From Anseranas semipalmata (Eukaryota > Chordata > Aves > Anseriformes > Anseranatidae): a stretch of 64,000 bases of DNA. Made by a program: the position numbers and the translations under genes. Positions 1-57,401 of this stretch are shown here, piece by piece; within the stretch, counting starts at the first letter, position 1; each line of letters begins with the position of its first letter. The notes beneath the pieces were generated by a model. It saw only the letters and a program-made list of their open reading frames with translations. It ran no database searches and was not told where the DNA came from. The stretch is taken from assembly GCA_013399115.1 (NCBI GenBank), contig VXAA01004006.1, positions 358,509 to 422,508 of the forward strand, given 5' to 3'.

Positions 1-2273
1 TTTGCTCTGAAACACAGGAGAGCTGTGGGTGCCTTTTCCACGGATGCTGGGGGAGGTTGCAGGTGTGCCTGATGGAGCAGGAACGCCTCGTGGTGCCGAA
101 GCAGCAGTGTGAATTGACTCCCTACAGGAAGGTTACTGCATGGCCTGCCCTGTCCTCTCAGCGTTTCTCTTTAAATTAGCTTGGGTGTAATAGCCCCATG
201 TTAATCATGCTTCACAAATATTGCTAAATTGCAGACTCCTGACCTTTGATTTGAGCCAAATCTTTCCCTAGAATAATTAATAGAGGCTTGGCTGGTATTT
301 CCCCAATAAATGCCTCTATAAAATGTATTTGGAACAATCCTTGTCTGTGCCGCTGGAGATGAGAGTTAAAGGGGCAGCGAGGTGGCCTGTGCTGCACAGG
401 GGTAGGGAGGACTGTGGGCTGGAGGAAGGACTGTGATCTCCTACAGTGTTATTGGGAGCTGGGTCCTGGCACGGGAGAATGTGCCCATGGCCCTTTCCTC
501 TCACACTCTCTTGGAAAACACTTGGCAAAGCCAAGAAGCTTGGACACTGGGCAAAACCAAGAGGAGCAGGTATTTTTCTTGCAAAGAAACACTGAGATCT
601 TATACACCAGCAAGCTGTTTCCATGACCATTTTTCCTATCTCCTTCCCTTCAGCTGGAGGAATATATGCGTGTGAACATACCCCTTTTTGGAGGATGCGT
701 GCTGGACACACATGGGCTGCAAAACCCACATATAGCTGATGCTTGCTGTTGGAGGAGATCCTTGCTCTCCTGGTGCTTCCTTTGCTAATGAAGGCTTAAG
801 TGCACCTTCCACAGGCTTTGCCCGAGTGCTCTGTGCACCTTTGGATTGAGCTGGAACTGTGCTTTTTGCCAGGGCCTGCGGGTCTCTCCTTCAGGTCCTT
901 TTCAGCAGAGAATAAACAGTGTTTTATTTGAAGCCTTGCATAACCTTTAACGTGGCTCGCTCCTGCTCCTTCCTCCCCCAGGAAAAAGCACGCTGTGAGT
1001 AGACCAGAGCCTGAGCATCCCCTGGCTGATCCCCACACAAGGGAAAAATCTGTCTCCAGAGACTCAGCGTCTTCAACAAATCTCAGGAAAGACCTTCCGA
1101 CAGCTTAGCTTCCAAGATCTGCATCAATGCTCCCGTTCATTGGAGAGCAAGAATGAGCCATGCATCAAATTTTGGAGCCAAGTAGCATCAGCATTTTTAG
1201 TGGAGCATAGCTTTGGAAGAGAAAAGCCTCACCATGAGTAATTAAGGGCTGAGGAGGCATCAAGCTCTCACAGGGCTCTGCCAGCCTTTCTTTTGAAGTG
1301 GATGGCTGAGTTGCCATGAAGTGATCTCATGGAGGGTGGGAGTCCAACTACACAGGGGCCTTGTGTGGTGACAACCCACATGACAAACAACATGTTTGTG
1401 AATCCAGCCTTTCTGTGGTGGCTTTAGGTAATCTGGAAACAAATGTGTATAATAGAAGTGGAGGGAATTTCTGTCTAATCAGAGACACAGGCTTTCTTTT
1501 TCCTTCCCCTTTCTCAGAAGGGATGAATAGGTACGGTGCAGGCTTATGCTAACAGGTACAATTTCGTAGGAGTTTCATAGTCTCTCTTACAGCATGTATT
1601 AAGCTTATTGCAGAAATGCATCTTTTAAACATGAGTTACCCCTGTACTGTCTGATGAGAGAGAAGGCTTTTGTAAGCATGCGGGTAGGAAGCTCTGTGTC
1701 TCTGCTCCCACAGTCACACCAGTGGAACTGAAACAAGTATCTGCAGAAATATTCCAGAGCTGGTGCAGGAGCACCCAGGAGTTGCTGGCTTGTGCTGGTG
1801 GTCATCAGCATGCGAGACTTCTGAATATCTCAGAAAGTGTGATCCTGTTTCTTGGTGCCTTTTTTTGATTTGTTTGGGAAGAAACCTTAAAACAGTGATG
1901 TTTTTCTGATTTTTTTTTTGTGCTTTCCTTTTAATACGGTTGATGTGAATGCTGCACAGACTTCGAGCATTCTCTTCCTTGATCTTGTTATTTAACCCAG
2001 AAAAGAGAAGCGGGAGAGTTGTTTCCATGCGTGAATTGTTGTAATGTCTCTTCACTATCATACATATTTTGCGCAGAAGCAATTTTGCTTCTTGAATTTC
2101 CTTCTTTGTTAACTTACCATGTGATGCAGAGTTGTTGGGGTGTAGGATGTCCAAACTACAGGTTTGCTGATGTGCATGTCAAGTCAGCACAATTGGCCAA
2201 CCCCCTGTCTGCTTCTGCATTTAGTACTGGAAAAGGCTTTATAAGTGTCTTCAGATACTCTCTTGTTTTGCAG
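1..2273 (+). other. GRIP2: GRIP2 intron before the PDZ3 exon (partial)
   Basis: Intronic sequence running off the left edge. I see no exon, RNA gene or clear repeat. It ends in a pyrimidine-rich acceptor just before 2274. The next exon starts inside a codon, so this is a phase 1 intron. Confidence 0.7.
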
Positions 2274-46171
<43,898 letters not shown>

Positions 46172-47035
46172 GCGGCCGGAGCAGCTGGTGCCTGGGGCCT
46201 CTGCCAAGCCGTTGTGGTATTTGGGGTGTTTTTCCTGGTTTTTTTGCACTGGTATTTGTAAACGCTGTGTGTACCATAACCTGCAAGTGGGGAGGTGGGT
46301 CTTCAGTGAGCTGTTGCTTGGAGACTGCCAAAAATTGCTGGGGAGGTCGGATCTGGATGCGCATCTCGTGCCGCGGGCAGCACCGGCAATGGGATGAGCT
46401 GCCGGCGGGAGGAAGGAGCATTCCTTGCCATCCCCCACGGCAGGGCATCCCCTGCGCCCGGGCTGTCGCCCTGAAGGCCTTGGCCATCCTACAAACACAC
46501 ATGGTGCTATTATGTTTCTTGTTTGCTCTGTTAATCACATACAGCAAGATTGAAATGCCTTTCCTTTTCTGTTGAACCCAGCTCCACCCTTTAAACACTC
46601 CTGATAAATCGATTTCCACAGCCCTCTTCACTGCTGGTGCAGGGCTATGGAGGGCCCTTTTTAAAAGACATTTCAAAATGTGCTTGATGATGGCTAGGTG
46701 CAGTTCTTGGTCAAAAATCAATATTTGCAGCTGCCTCTTGCCAGCCCCTTCCATGCTCTCCCACCGTGTCTGGCTCACCCCACCACCCCCTGCCCTGTGG
46801 TGCCATGAGGCACCTCATCTCACCGTCGCTTCCCACGAGCAATGCTGTTATCTGTGCTGCAGTAGTTAGTTCAGAGCAGAACGCTGTGCCCAAGGCTGAA
46901 GGCCCTGAATACCTACCCAAATCTCTGGCCACCTTGTTCATGTGGGCGTTATGGAGATCTGTTGCTTGCAAACTGTGCCCGCAAGTAAATAGCAGAAAAG
47001 CTATCATCCCAGGGCTGCCCCTGATGTTTTGAATT

Positions 47036-47041
47036 AATAAA
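47036..47041 (+). terminator. Proximal GRIP2 poly(A) signal
   Basis: Perfect AATAAA in the sequence gaattAATAAAacc, followed by GT-rich sequence at about 47080-47120. It could give a short 3' UTR isoform. Use is not shown by sequence alone. Confidence 0.5.
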
Positions 47042-48224
47042 ACCTTGCCGTCTCCTGCCAGGCAGTGGCATGAGAAGCTCTGTGTTAGATGGAGACTGTG
47101 TGTCCGTGTCCCACCTGTGCTGGCAGTGCGTGTGCCCGTGTGGGTTTGGCTTCTCGCCCCTCCTCTACCCCCTTTGCCTGTCACTGGCTTCTCTGTGGCT
47201 TCACAAGCATGGTGCCCCCCGGGTTGTCCCTCCCTCCTGAGTGCCCCCAGCCTGCGGGGAGGAGACGGTTGAGATACTTGCATCGGCTTCCTCATCTGCC
47301 TGCCAGGACATGGTCAAAATGTGGCTCTGGGCTCTTCCTCCTCCTCCTCCTCCTCTCCTGGCCCTATGAGTTTCTCCTGTGGCAGACGCTCCATGTTTCA
47401 TGTATTAGCACTTTATGATGATGTTAACGTCCCAGCATGGGTGTGATCCTGGCACTGCTTTCCCTGGGAAGGCTCAGGCATGGCAGAGATGAGGAGCTCA
47501 TGCAGTTGGGGACCCACAGCCCCAGTGACCACTGACCCCCTTCCGTGCTCACAATTTTTGTTCCTCCATCACCACCTTCATGCTGGTGCTGTGTTTGGGG
47601 TGCTGTAGGGGTGTACATGGCATGTTCATCGCTTTGATGAGCCAGGACTCACCCCCGCATCCGTCCCCACTTTGCAACTCTGACCCTCTGCGATAGCCCA
47701 ACGTATTGGGGTGTTTCTTTGAGACATGTCCAGCCCCATCCAGCTACTTGTTGTTGTAGCCATTTTCTCTTCGAGTATGCAATATCCCATACCATTGCTG
47801 CCACAACTAGATAACGTGCCATAATTGATACTGTGGAGCATTGACAGTGCAGCCGAAAGTGTTTTTATATGCAATATTCTGAACAGTGGAAGCTCGCTGG
47901 GGCTTCTTATAGGTTTTTAATGAAGACTTTTATTAAAGGCTTTAAAAAAAGGAAGAAAAACTTGGTCCTTGTATCCCTTCCTATGCATTTTGAATGATAT
48001 GAAGATGAAATGCATTACTTAAATGTGTATTTTTATCCATATATTAGAGTGTATTCCTTGTAAAGTATTTTTATATGCTAATTTTCTTATGTATCTATGA
48101 AAGCACAATATTTAAAAGTACAGCATTTCAAAGAATATTTTAGTCCTGTTTTGGACCTATTTGTAAATCTCTGTATTTAAATGGGATTGCAATGACTTTG
48201 ACTTTTTTTTTTTTTTTTTAATTA

Positions 48225-48230
48225 AATAAA
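48225..48230 (+). terminator. Distal GRIP2 poly(A) signal
   Basis: Perfect AATAAA after a long T run and an AT-rich 3' UTR. It is followed by TG/T-rich sequence (gttagttttggttcttgtctcttt) 15-40 bases downstream, as expected for a cleavage site. Confidence 0.75.
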
Positions 48231-49455
48231 AGCAAATGAAATGCGTTAGTTTTGGTTCTTGTCTCTTTCTGCTAGAGGACAGAAGTGGGGCAATACTCTG
48301 CTTCCAGCCCTGCTTTAACTTGCCAGGGAACCCATGTCAGGAGACACCTGGAATGGCAAGGGGGGGGGCACTGCTTGTAGGGCTCCTGATGTGGGCTTGG
48401 GGTTGCCACTTGCCACCATCCAGCAGCAGGACTTGGAGCCAGTCACTTCGCTCCCTGTGGACATGGGGACAACTTTCTGTAGCCCTCTGCATTCAGAGCT
48501 GGAGATGTCCATGTGTGTGGTTATAATGTCACTTGCAGCTTCACTTAGCCACACTGGAAACCTCCTTGGGTTAAACCTTTGGTTGCTTCAGAACAAGATA
48601 TTGGTGCAGCAATGCACATGGTGGCTGTGGCAGTGTTTGCAAAGCTATGGGTAACCCCTGGGGATTGGTTAAGAAACCACTGGAGGTTGCTGTGCTGTCA
48701 GGGTGGGTGCTTGGATCCTGCAGGCGCAGTGGGGTGCCTTCGGGCGCTGCATTGGGATAGCCAAATTATCCCACCTCTGGAACCAGGCATCCAAAGACTG
48801 CCACAAAGCCAGAATGATTGCTTGTGTCCTTAGAGTGAGGATTTCTTCCCTTTGCTCTTATAAATGGGTTAGGGACACTTCTGTGCATCCAGCATGGGCA
48901 GTGCAGGCTCTGGCGCTCCCCAGCCATCAGGAATTGCTGCTCACTGGCAAGGAAAGGGTGCGCTGGGTTTTGCAACCCTTCATTGCCAAGTGGGTAGCGC
49001 AGGAATTTTCAGAGGTCAAGCATGGAAATGCTCCTGGTTAGAGCTGGGGAATCATTGCCACATAAACAAGCCTTATCAGTCATCTCTGGCTGCCCTCCTG
49101 GGGCGCGGGCTGCCGAGCAAGGCCCTTCACATGTTTGGCACCGGGGCCTTGCCAAAGCCTCTCGGCGCCAACCCCAGGCTCTGGGGCGATGTTGGGTTGA
49201 ACGAGCACCCGTGCAAAGCGACCTGTGGGGCTTCGGCGCACACCCGGCTGCCACGTACAGCAGGTAGAAGGTCAGCACGGTGCTGCCCACCCAGTACGTG
49301 CTGCCGGTCACCTCAGCGTGTGGAGAGCCGCCTGCTAACATCACCTGCGTCCTGCAGGCCTTGACCGAGGGACCTGGCGCAGGCCTCAGCAGTCACAGCT
49401 GCCCATGGCAGGTACACAAAGCCCTTTAGCAACTGTGTGTGGTGCTGTGCGGCTA

Positions 49456-49530
49456 TTTTATTTTATTTTATTTTATTTTATTTTATTTTATTTTATTTTA
49501 TTTTATTTTATTTTATTTTATTTTATTTTA
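49456..49530. repeat. (TTTTA)15 microsatellite
   Basis: Fifteen perfect 5-base units with no interruption. The purity suggests a young, length-variable locus. It is 362 bases before the assembly gap. Confidence 0.98.
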
Positions 49531-49891
49531 ATCTAAGCTACATTGCAGTCACTGTCTTGCTGGTATCAGGTTGCTCGGCCCACACATTGCAGGCTTTGCT
49601 GTCGGAAGGAGAAAGCCCTGGTCAAGTCCTCACATCTCACCCAGCCAAAAACACAACCAAGGCAAAACCAAACAAAAATAAACAATCCCCCTCAAAACAA
49701 CCAAAAGCCTTCTGCCTCAAGGTGCACCAGGGAAACCTGGTTGGGGGAGACTGCTGGCCATGGCCCAGGACCTCGGCTCATGACCCTCATGGCACTGCTC
49801 CATGAGGGGCATGGGTCAGCTGGCGCCTCAGCAGTGGTTAGGGCCTGGTGCACAAATACTGAGCAGTTTTGATTTTTAAAAATAGTACCCA

Positions 49892-50049
49892 NNNNNNNNN
49901 NNNNNNNNNNNNNNNNNNNNNNNNNNNNNNNNNNNNNNNNNNNNNNNNNNNNNNNNNNNNNNNNNNNNNNNNNNNNNNNNNNNNNNNNNNNNNNNNNNNN
50001 NNNNNNNNNNNNNNNNNNNNNNNNNNNNNNNNNNNNNNNNNNNNNNNNN
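49892..50049. other. Assembly gap (158 N)
   Basis: A run of undetermined bases between the two genes. It does not touch a predicted exon. Confidence 1.
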
Positions 50050-50519
50050 GAAACCAAAATGCCGGGGAAGAGGTAAGGCAATAGACTGGGCAAGAGTGAA
50101 ACAAAGTGGTTTGGGGAACGCCACTGAACTGACTTCATGGTCAGCCAAATTCATGACTGAGTGAAAAAAAGTAACCCTGAATAAATAACCAGCCTCCAGG
50201 GGGCTTGGTTAGCCTGCTAGTCGAATGTGCAAATTTGAACCCAGACTGAAGTATGCCTGCTGTGGCTATGGGGAACAAGTAGAAAATAATGGGCCATGAA
50301 GTCAGCTTAGAAACTTGGTCCAAGGGTGGTGGGTGTGTGCATATACATACATATGTACATAAAACACACCTACATATATATATTTTTTTTCCTATCGCTA
50401 TATGTGGAATATTTATGACAAAAAAAAAAAAAAAACAACCAATAAATAATAGGTTTAAAGGAAGAGATGAGATGTTCAATGATCAAAAACATCCAAAAGC
50501 GTAGCTGGTTTATAAGGAA

Positions 50520-53500
50520 AGTTTTATTTTCTGTTATAAGGTGATTACAAACTCATCTAAAAAAGCAAAGATGACTTAAAAATATCCATATACATTTCAT
50601 TTATCTAAAAAGCAAAACAGAAACTGCAAAATACAAACATTTACCATATACACAAAGGCTAGAGTTTTTAGGATTTAATTACACTCCAGGATATTTTTCT
50701 AATACAAATGTTCCATCTTGGAACACAAAAAAAAAAGTTTTAAAATGTTTTAAAAATATTTTTTCATTTTTTTTTAAAAAAGTTCAGATGACGTTTTTGA
50801 GGAGGACAGCATCAAAGTCTCCTCCTCCCTTTATGTGCTACTCACCACATTACTGTAGTCACAGTTGCTAGGAATTTAAATAATAAAAAAACCACCACTG
50901 TTTTTAGCCAAATACATCAAACAAGATGGACCACCTCTCACAATGTGAAGTCCCTGGCAACGTATCAGGTAACAATCACAACATTACACTGGAGAAAAAC
51001 AACATCCTATTGAACAACGAGCACTTCAGAACAGTACTGGGATGCTGCAATGCTGAGAGACTGTTGCTGGCTTTCAGGACAGGAGCAGATGACAAACTCA
51101 CTCAATGTGCCCCTTCAGGATTTTTTTAGCCTCTCAACATGATTTTGCCACTGTTCTCTTTTTTTTTTTCCTTTAAATATTGAAAAAAATCAAATCTTTT
51201 TAACATCTCAACTGCAGAAGCAGATGCAAGAGATTCAGAAACAATATGTATCATGCTAACATGTACTATGCTACAGGACCGAAGCCTTCCCCTGTATATG
51301 CACGCACACAAAAGCACACATGCACAGCTCCTTAGCACAATCAAATTTCACTTTTTTTTTTTTTTTATATTTTTTCCCCACTTTTTCTTCTGATTTCTCA
51401 GCTCAGACCACAGAGAGGTACTTATAAGGCTGCCTATGTTTTCCTGGTGCTGCAAATGGGAAAACAAGCGGCACCGTCCCACTGTGCACCACAGAGCTGA
51501 CATATAGGGAGGAAGCCTCCAGAAACTCACCCCTTTTTAAACTGTTTTTAATTTGCTTTGCTCCTAAAGCATAGAACTACGTAAAGTGTGTAGCAATTAC
51601 ATTCTGACAGTTTTACAGTTTATTTCAAATTACGACAAAGCCGCAATACAAAAAAGGACATGTCTGGCTGTCATTCAATAGCCCTGCAATACCAGCAGGG
51701 TCAGGCTTTTTTCCAGCTGCAACCCCTGTAATCAAATCTTTCCACCTTTGCTGGGAATGGGGGAATGATTTTGTTTTCTTAATGTTTTCAACCTGCAAAA
51801 TTCTTTCCTTCCTCTGACTCTCTCTCTTTTATGGGCAAATCATGTCTGAAGTTTTTTCAGCTCTTGCTTTAGGATGTGGGTAAATTGAAATCACCAGCTC
51901 ACACTGGTACTTGGAAAAAGCACACCAAAAAATGACTTCTTCTGTTTATTTTTTGAATAGAAACAAACAAATTCAGATTATTGTTATTATTATTTTTAAA
52001 GCAGAGAATCGTTGTACATGAACAGTTGCTCTTCTGGGGATGGCAGAAAAGAGCCATGCTCTCGTGGAGGGGGCAGGGTTGAACTGGCAGTTTTCCAGCT
52101 GGGGCTAGTGCTGCTTATGCTGGAAGTCTTTCCTGAGCAAATTTTCCAGTAAGCTCACATTAACTATTGATACTAACAGAACTTTTTTTGTGTGACCGAA
52201 GTATGGAGCCTGGGGGCGGAGGGGCTTCTTTTGCACTGGTTCATTGGTTTCTCAGGTGTCAAGTGTCACTGAATCAACTGAATACTTTCTTTCTTAAGCT
52301 TATCTTTGATTACAAGAAATAAAAGGAGCTACTAGGTTCTGACAGTTCCTGACCTTTGCTCATGCAAATATACAACTACACAACTACATCTTAATTCTAA
52401 CCACAAAGCTTTGGATGCTGATTTTGGAGGAAAGAAGTCCAAGGCAGCTGCCTGAGGCCACAGCACACCGAACCTCCTGCAGCAGGAGCCATGAGGTGCT
52501 TACAAGGATCCAGGAGAGTTTCTGAGTCCAACTCTCAAAGCTTCCTTGGAGGGCCCAAGGTCCAAGATTTTGTCATTACATCTCTCTTCAAGTACCCCAA
52601 TTTAGTAAAGTCCATTTGGTTGCCCTGGCAGGTTGGCTCTATGTAGGAAAGTGGTGCCTAAACCTTCTCAGTGCTCATCCACAATAGCTTTGAAAGACTT
52701 ACATGCATAATTTTCAGCCTAGGAATAAAAGCAATGTCCCCACTTGTGTGCATGCTTATAAGGGTGGAAGATTTCATCTACTAGTCTACGTAAGCACAGA
52801 TTTATTTATTTTTTTACTGAAAGTGAGCAACTTGTATTGAATCTTCTGGAAATGATGTCAGGGTCATCTTTCTTCCAAGTATACTCAAGCTGCTTAGCTA
52901 ACTTGTCCACTCCATTCAATACACAGCTTATTTAACATTTTATATACACTATGCCTCCACGTGTGATCTGCAGTGACCACAAGATGTGGAAGCTAACAAT
53001 CAGTTATTCAAAATGTTCAAATTGTTCTCCCACCGATGGAGTTTTGCCATTGATGCAAAGTGGGAGCTTTGAACTCAAGTGTGACAAGCACAACCTCACC
53101 AAAACTGTTAAGTCTCCTAATCAAATAAAAGCAGCCTGGGAGGACACTTGTAAAAGGCCTACTGAATGGAAATGTCCATGTGTCTTCAGATCTACTTGAA
53201 CTGTTCTAACGCTGAGGCAAAGAAGAGGAACCAGGAGCATCTGCAGTTGAGAAAGCAGGATGCACAGTAAAAATGGCTGTAGAAGATGCTATCCTGACAG
53301 TGGCATAAAAAGTTCTGCTGATGTGTTTTTTTTTTTTTTTTTATGTGTGTTACAGCAACCATAAGGCTGCACCTTCTTTTTCTCTTTCCTCCTCTCCCCA
53401 AGAACAGCAGTGAAAATCAGTTTTGCTGCTCCAGGACCTATTTCAGCAGACCCTTCCTAACTCCCTCCACTCCTGAGCTATGCTGCTGCTGCAGGTTGAA

Positions 53501-56500
53501 TACCAGCATTGTTTTAGATAGTAAATACAGCTGCTACGCTTTGATATTTTCATTTACAACACAAGAACAAATCCATTGTGGACCTATTACCTCACACTTT
53601 AAAGAGGACTTTGCTAAGTGTATGGATCTGTTTGGACCAGATGAAAAGGAAAGCTACAGATGAAAAGGAAAATGAGAACAATAACAACAACAACAATAAA
53701 AACCAGTTCTATTTATGAAATCATACTGTTTAAATACCAAAATACAGACTACTGGTAAAGTCCCTTACAATAGATGCCCATTCAGTGAGATCGTAACTAG
53801 TCACAGGTGAACTGAACAAGTTTGTAAACTGAGAAAGATAAGAAACAGGTCCGAGAATCTTGTGGGGTAAATTTTCCCCTTTGCAGTTCTAACATCTCTT
53901 GATTTCAGCTCAGCTGGAAATAAATACTGCTGAAAATCCGCCATTTCCAATCCCAGAAGAACTGATTAATACAAAGGCGCATGAAATATGAAAAGGTGTG
54001 GTTTTGTTTTGTTTTACTGTGATTTTAAACTCAGTGATCTGGTCCTGAAGATCTCATGCCAAAAACTGCACTAACTTTTCCCTGGATCCAAACCAGTTCA
54101 TCTATGACTAGTCATGATATTTTAATATAGAGTTCCTCATTTATATAAAACAGGTAAAATAAGTCACAGGTGTTTAACAAGTACATTAGAAAAAAGAAAT
54201 CAGTTGTTTTTGCAATCATAAATAGGTAGGAAACACAGACTTTCTTAAAAATTATTTTTTAATAATTTTGGCAGAGGATCGTGTTGAAATGCAAATTTAC
54301 CAACAAGAAAAGTTCAGAAATCTGATAAAAATGTTAGGAAAAAACACTTTAAATGTGAATGTGCTCATTGGAACTCAAACCCCAGATATAACAAAAAGAA
54401 TTATTTTTGGAGGGGAGGGAGGAGGTGTGAGGGGAACTATTTTCCAGAAACATTTCTTAGCTCTTTGTGAGCCCCAGCCCTCCCTTGCAGTCATGCTGAA
54501 GAGCACAGCAGGGCCAGAGAAGTTTACATCAAGAACGCTTCAATGAGGTTGTTGCATACGTGCAAGACATTTTCACTCGGTACATGGAAGCGACTGATTT
54601 GAATGGCACAGTTTATATCAAAATGGGGCTGGGTTCTGGTTCTCTAGTAGTTGTGCTTTTAAAGGTGTAGTATTAGCCCTCTGGTTTTAAATGCAAAGAT
54701 GCTCTCCACAAGGCGGAAGATGGCTAAATACCCAGCTGACTCGCCGCAGACATTTTTGATGTAGCCAAACCATTTTTTTCCCTAACTAAAGCTTGTCTCA
54801 GCTCTATATTACGAAACTGATGTGCAAACAAATCGCAAACACAGTTGTATGACAACATATCAAGAAAATAAAATATAAATTAAGCATCAGTGTTTCATTT
54901 GCACTCACAGCAACCATTACTTTAGAACCCCCCCAACCTGCTGCTCCCATCTCAACCCAGGCAAGCATGCCTGTTCACCGCAGACACTAATTGTAGCTCA
55001 GAAATGAGGGTTCAAGTCGAAACCCAGTAAGAAAGTTGTATTTGATTACATCTCCTTGCCTTTGATGGTTAAAGGCTTAAAAAAATTAGCTGTATGGATG
55101 TTTCCTTATTTTGTGAACATTTGATGGCAAATTCCAGCCAGAATCCCCTGGCTAACAGAATTCCTCCAGGGATGTTCTCAGGGCCTTAGGATGGCAATTG
55201 CCACTGGCCCAGCAGGCGAAATTAGATGTTTGCAATCTCCAGCTGTGGAAAAGTTTCAATTAAAACTCTTGTAATACAGCAACCAAGAAAGAAAACAAAA
55301 GTGATTCTGACATGGCTGGTTTTGTTGCTGCAACGCTGCCATGTGATGTAAAAATATGTACAAATTCAAACTAGAAAGATTTTTTTCTTCTTTTGGTCCA
55401 TCTCTTAATTTTAAATTACCCTTTTTCTTTTACAGTAATACCAACAAGATAATCAACAAGTGTTTGTGCTGCTGTGGCCAGTTAGTCCATGGGACATGAA
55501 AAAATTAAACAAAACTAGTCTGTCGGAATGTTAAGAACTGGATATGTTCCTGTTTAAATGACAAAATCTGCCCTGACAGACTAAGCTGACAGCAAGATAA
55601 ACAGATACAAGCGCTGCTTTCATCAAGCATTTCCTCTAGATACCTTCGGGTAGCCTAATTGTGGTATCATAAGAAGAAAAAAACTCTTTTGCCAGAGAAC
55701 CTGTTCCCAGCACAACCTGCTCAAGTTTAAAAAAGAACAAAAAAGACTTTTGTCCACATTTTGGACAGTCTTCATGGAGCAATTCCCCATGGAAGCACCC
55801 ACCTGGCCCACATGAAGCTGTACCCAGCAAACCTGCTGCACCCCCATTCCCATGCTCCTCATAGTGGTTTCTCTTTATTTGTTAGTCTAACCTGGAATGG
55901 TATGCAGTTCCTTCGGACCAAATAAATACAAAACATTTCAGTATTACATGTTTCCTTTGCTTTAACTCAAAATCCCGTAAGCCCTGTTTCTTCAGCAGAC
56001 AGATTCATAGGCCTCATAGATATGTTTGCAACACTCCACCCCACCTCAAAAAAAATTATGGTCTAACCTAATGATGGGCAAGGAGACTGGGGAACCTAGG
56101 TCCACTGCTGCTTTTTAGTAACATGGGACAAGGGACTCAGTCCTTTTGTCTACTCCCCAAAAGTAACCAACTCCCCAAAATAAATAAATAAAGTGAATCC
56201 TGGTTACTAAACTTGGCAAAGCATTTTTGAGATATGTGGATGAAAAGCACCTGTTTGCTGAGTGATATTATTATCTTCATTACTATTATTATTAATAATG
56301 TGTCTGTTATAAATACTGGCTACATCAGGTGTAGGTGAGCGGTTTTGTTCCTTGTGTTGGGGATGACCTGGTTTGCGTCCACCTTTGGACAGTCAGAGTC
56401 CACAAGGGTTTTTTGTTTTTTTTTTTTCTGCCCAAAACCAAAGTCCAATAGTTAACACGCAAACAAATGAGCAAGCAAACGTCTGAAGCACCAAGAACGC

Positions 56501-57401
56501 AGATGTTGCTTTTCCCTGTTCAGCACCTCAGCACTCGCCCATGCTGTTCGGGGACAGGCTGCAGAATTCAAGTTTACACCAGTGACACCTCAGCTAAAAT
56601 CTGCTTTGTTGGAAAAATAAGGAGCAGGTACTCAACCTGCTCATTCATGCACAAACAGCAGGCATTTCACCTACGTTAAAAAAAAATGCTAAAAGAAAGA
56701 GTGAACCATACCAAGTCCTGCAAACGCCTTCCTAAAATCCTCCTCGTTTGTGCGACAGGGTCCCAGCGCCGAGCTTGGAGGGAATGGCTGCGAGACTTTT
56801 CACACCCAGCTTCTCTGCCTCCCTCTCAAACTCCCTGCTCCAGCTGCCTGGCTGTATCTTTGTTCAGGGGCTGTGCTAAAGGTAACTACCCTTTTCCCTC
56901 ATGTGACCCTGAAGCCTGTCGTTTACCACAATTGAACCAGAGGGTGGAAATACTACACCTTTGAAAATTCTCTTGAAACAGTGTCTTTTTTTTCCTCTCA
57001 ACAGAGTGCCTTTTGTGTGTTCTGTAGGTTACCCTGCTCCCAACCATACCAGCACCTAAAATTGCTTTCTGAGACTTGAATCTATTGCTGGCAAGACAAT
57101 CAATTCAAGTGGTAAGATGTATAATATTTAGAGATAAAGATATATATATTTAAAAAAAACAATAATAGTAAATTCCTGTAATATGTCTAGTCTGATATGA
57201 AAGCTCTCCCTCTACAGAGAGACATCTGTTGTGATTACCTTACAAAATATTAAAAAAAAACACACACACAAAAAATAACTTTCTCTGTGAGAAATAAAAA
57301 TAAATCCTAGTGCAAATATAAAGCTCTGTAAACCTGGTCCTATGAGAATCTATGGTTAGTAAACGGCAGTTAAAGCAGGTTTATCCTCTCACAGAGAGAG
57401 C
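50520..57401 (-). other. SLC6A6: SLC6A6 long 3' UTR (about 6.9 kb)
   Basis: AT-rich, open-frame-poor sequence directly following the SLC6A6 stop on the minus strand. No gene on either strand is supported inside it. Two Pumilio-type UGUANAUA motifs are present (minus-strand copies at 52941-52948 and 55355-55362). Mammalian SLC6A6 mRNAs also have a multi-kilobase 3' UTR. The distal end is set by the AATAAA at 50523-50528 and could be shorter if inner signals are used. Confidence 0.6.
50523..50528 (-). terminator. Candidate distal SLC6A6 poly(A) signal
   Basis: TTTATT on the + strand, AATAAA on the minus strand. The sequence just downstream on the minus strand (to about 50460) includes a T-rich stretch. 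It is the last signal before the composition changes toward the assembly gap. Other TTTATT sites exist in the UTR (for example near 52801). Confidence 0.45.

Larger units (their letters stand above)
46172..48250 (+). other. GRIP2: GRIP2 3' UTR
   Basis: Continuous with the stop codon. The distal part (47900-48230) is AT-rich and ends in T16-AATTAAATAAA. The most likely cleavage site is about 15-25 bases after the AATAAA at 48225. An earlier AATAAA at 47036 would give a UTR of about 0.9 kb. The end coordinate is an estimate. Confidence 0.7.
48251..50499. other. Intergenic region between convergent 3' ends
   Basis: It contains a CpG-rich block at 49081-49380, the (TTTTA)15 repeat, a 158-base assembly gap and low-complexity AT stretches. 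No gene is supported. The borders depend on the two estimated poly(A) sites. Confidence 0.6.
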
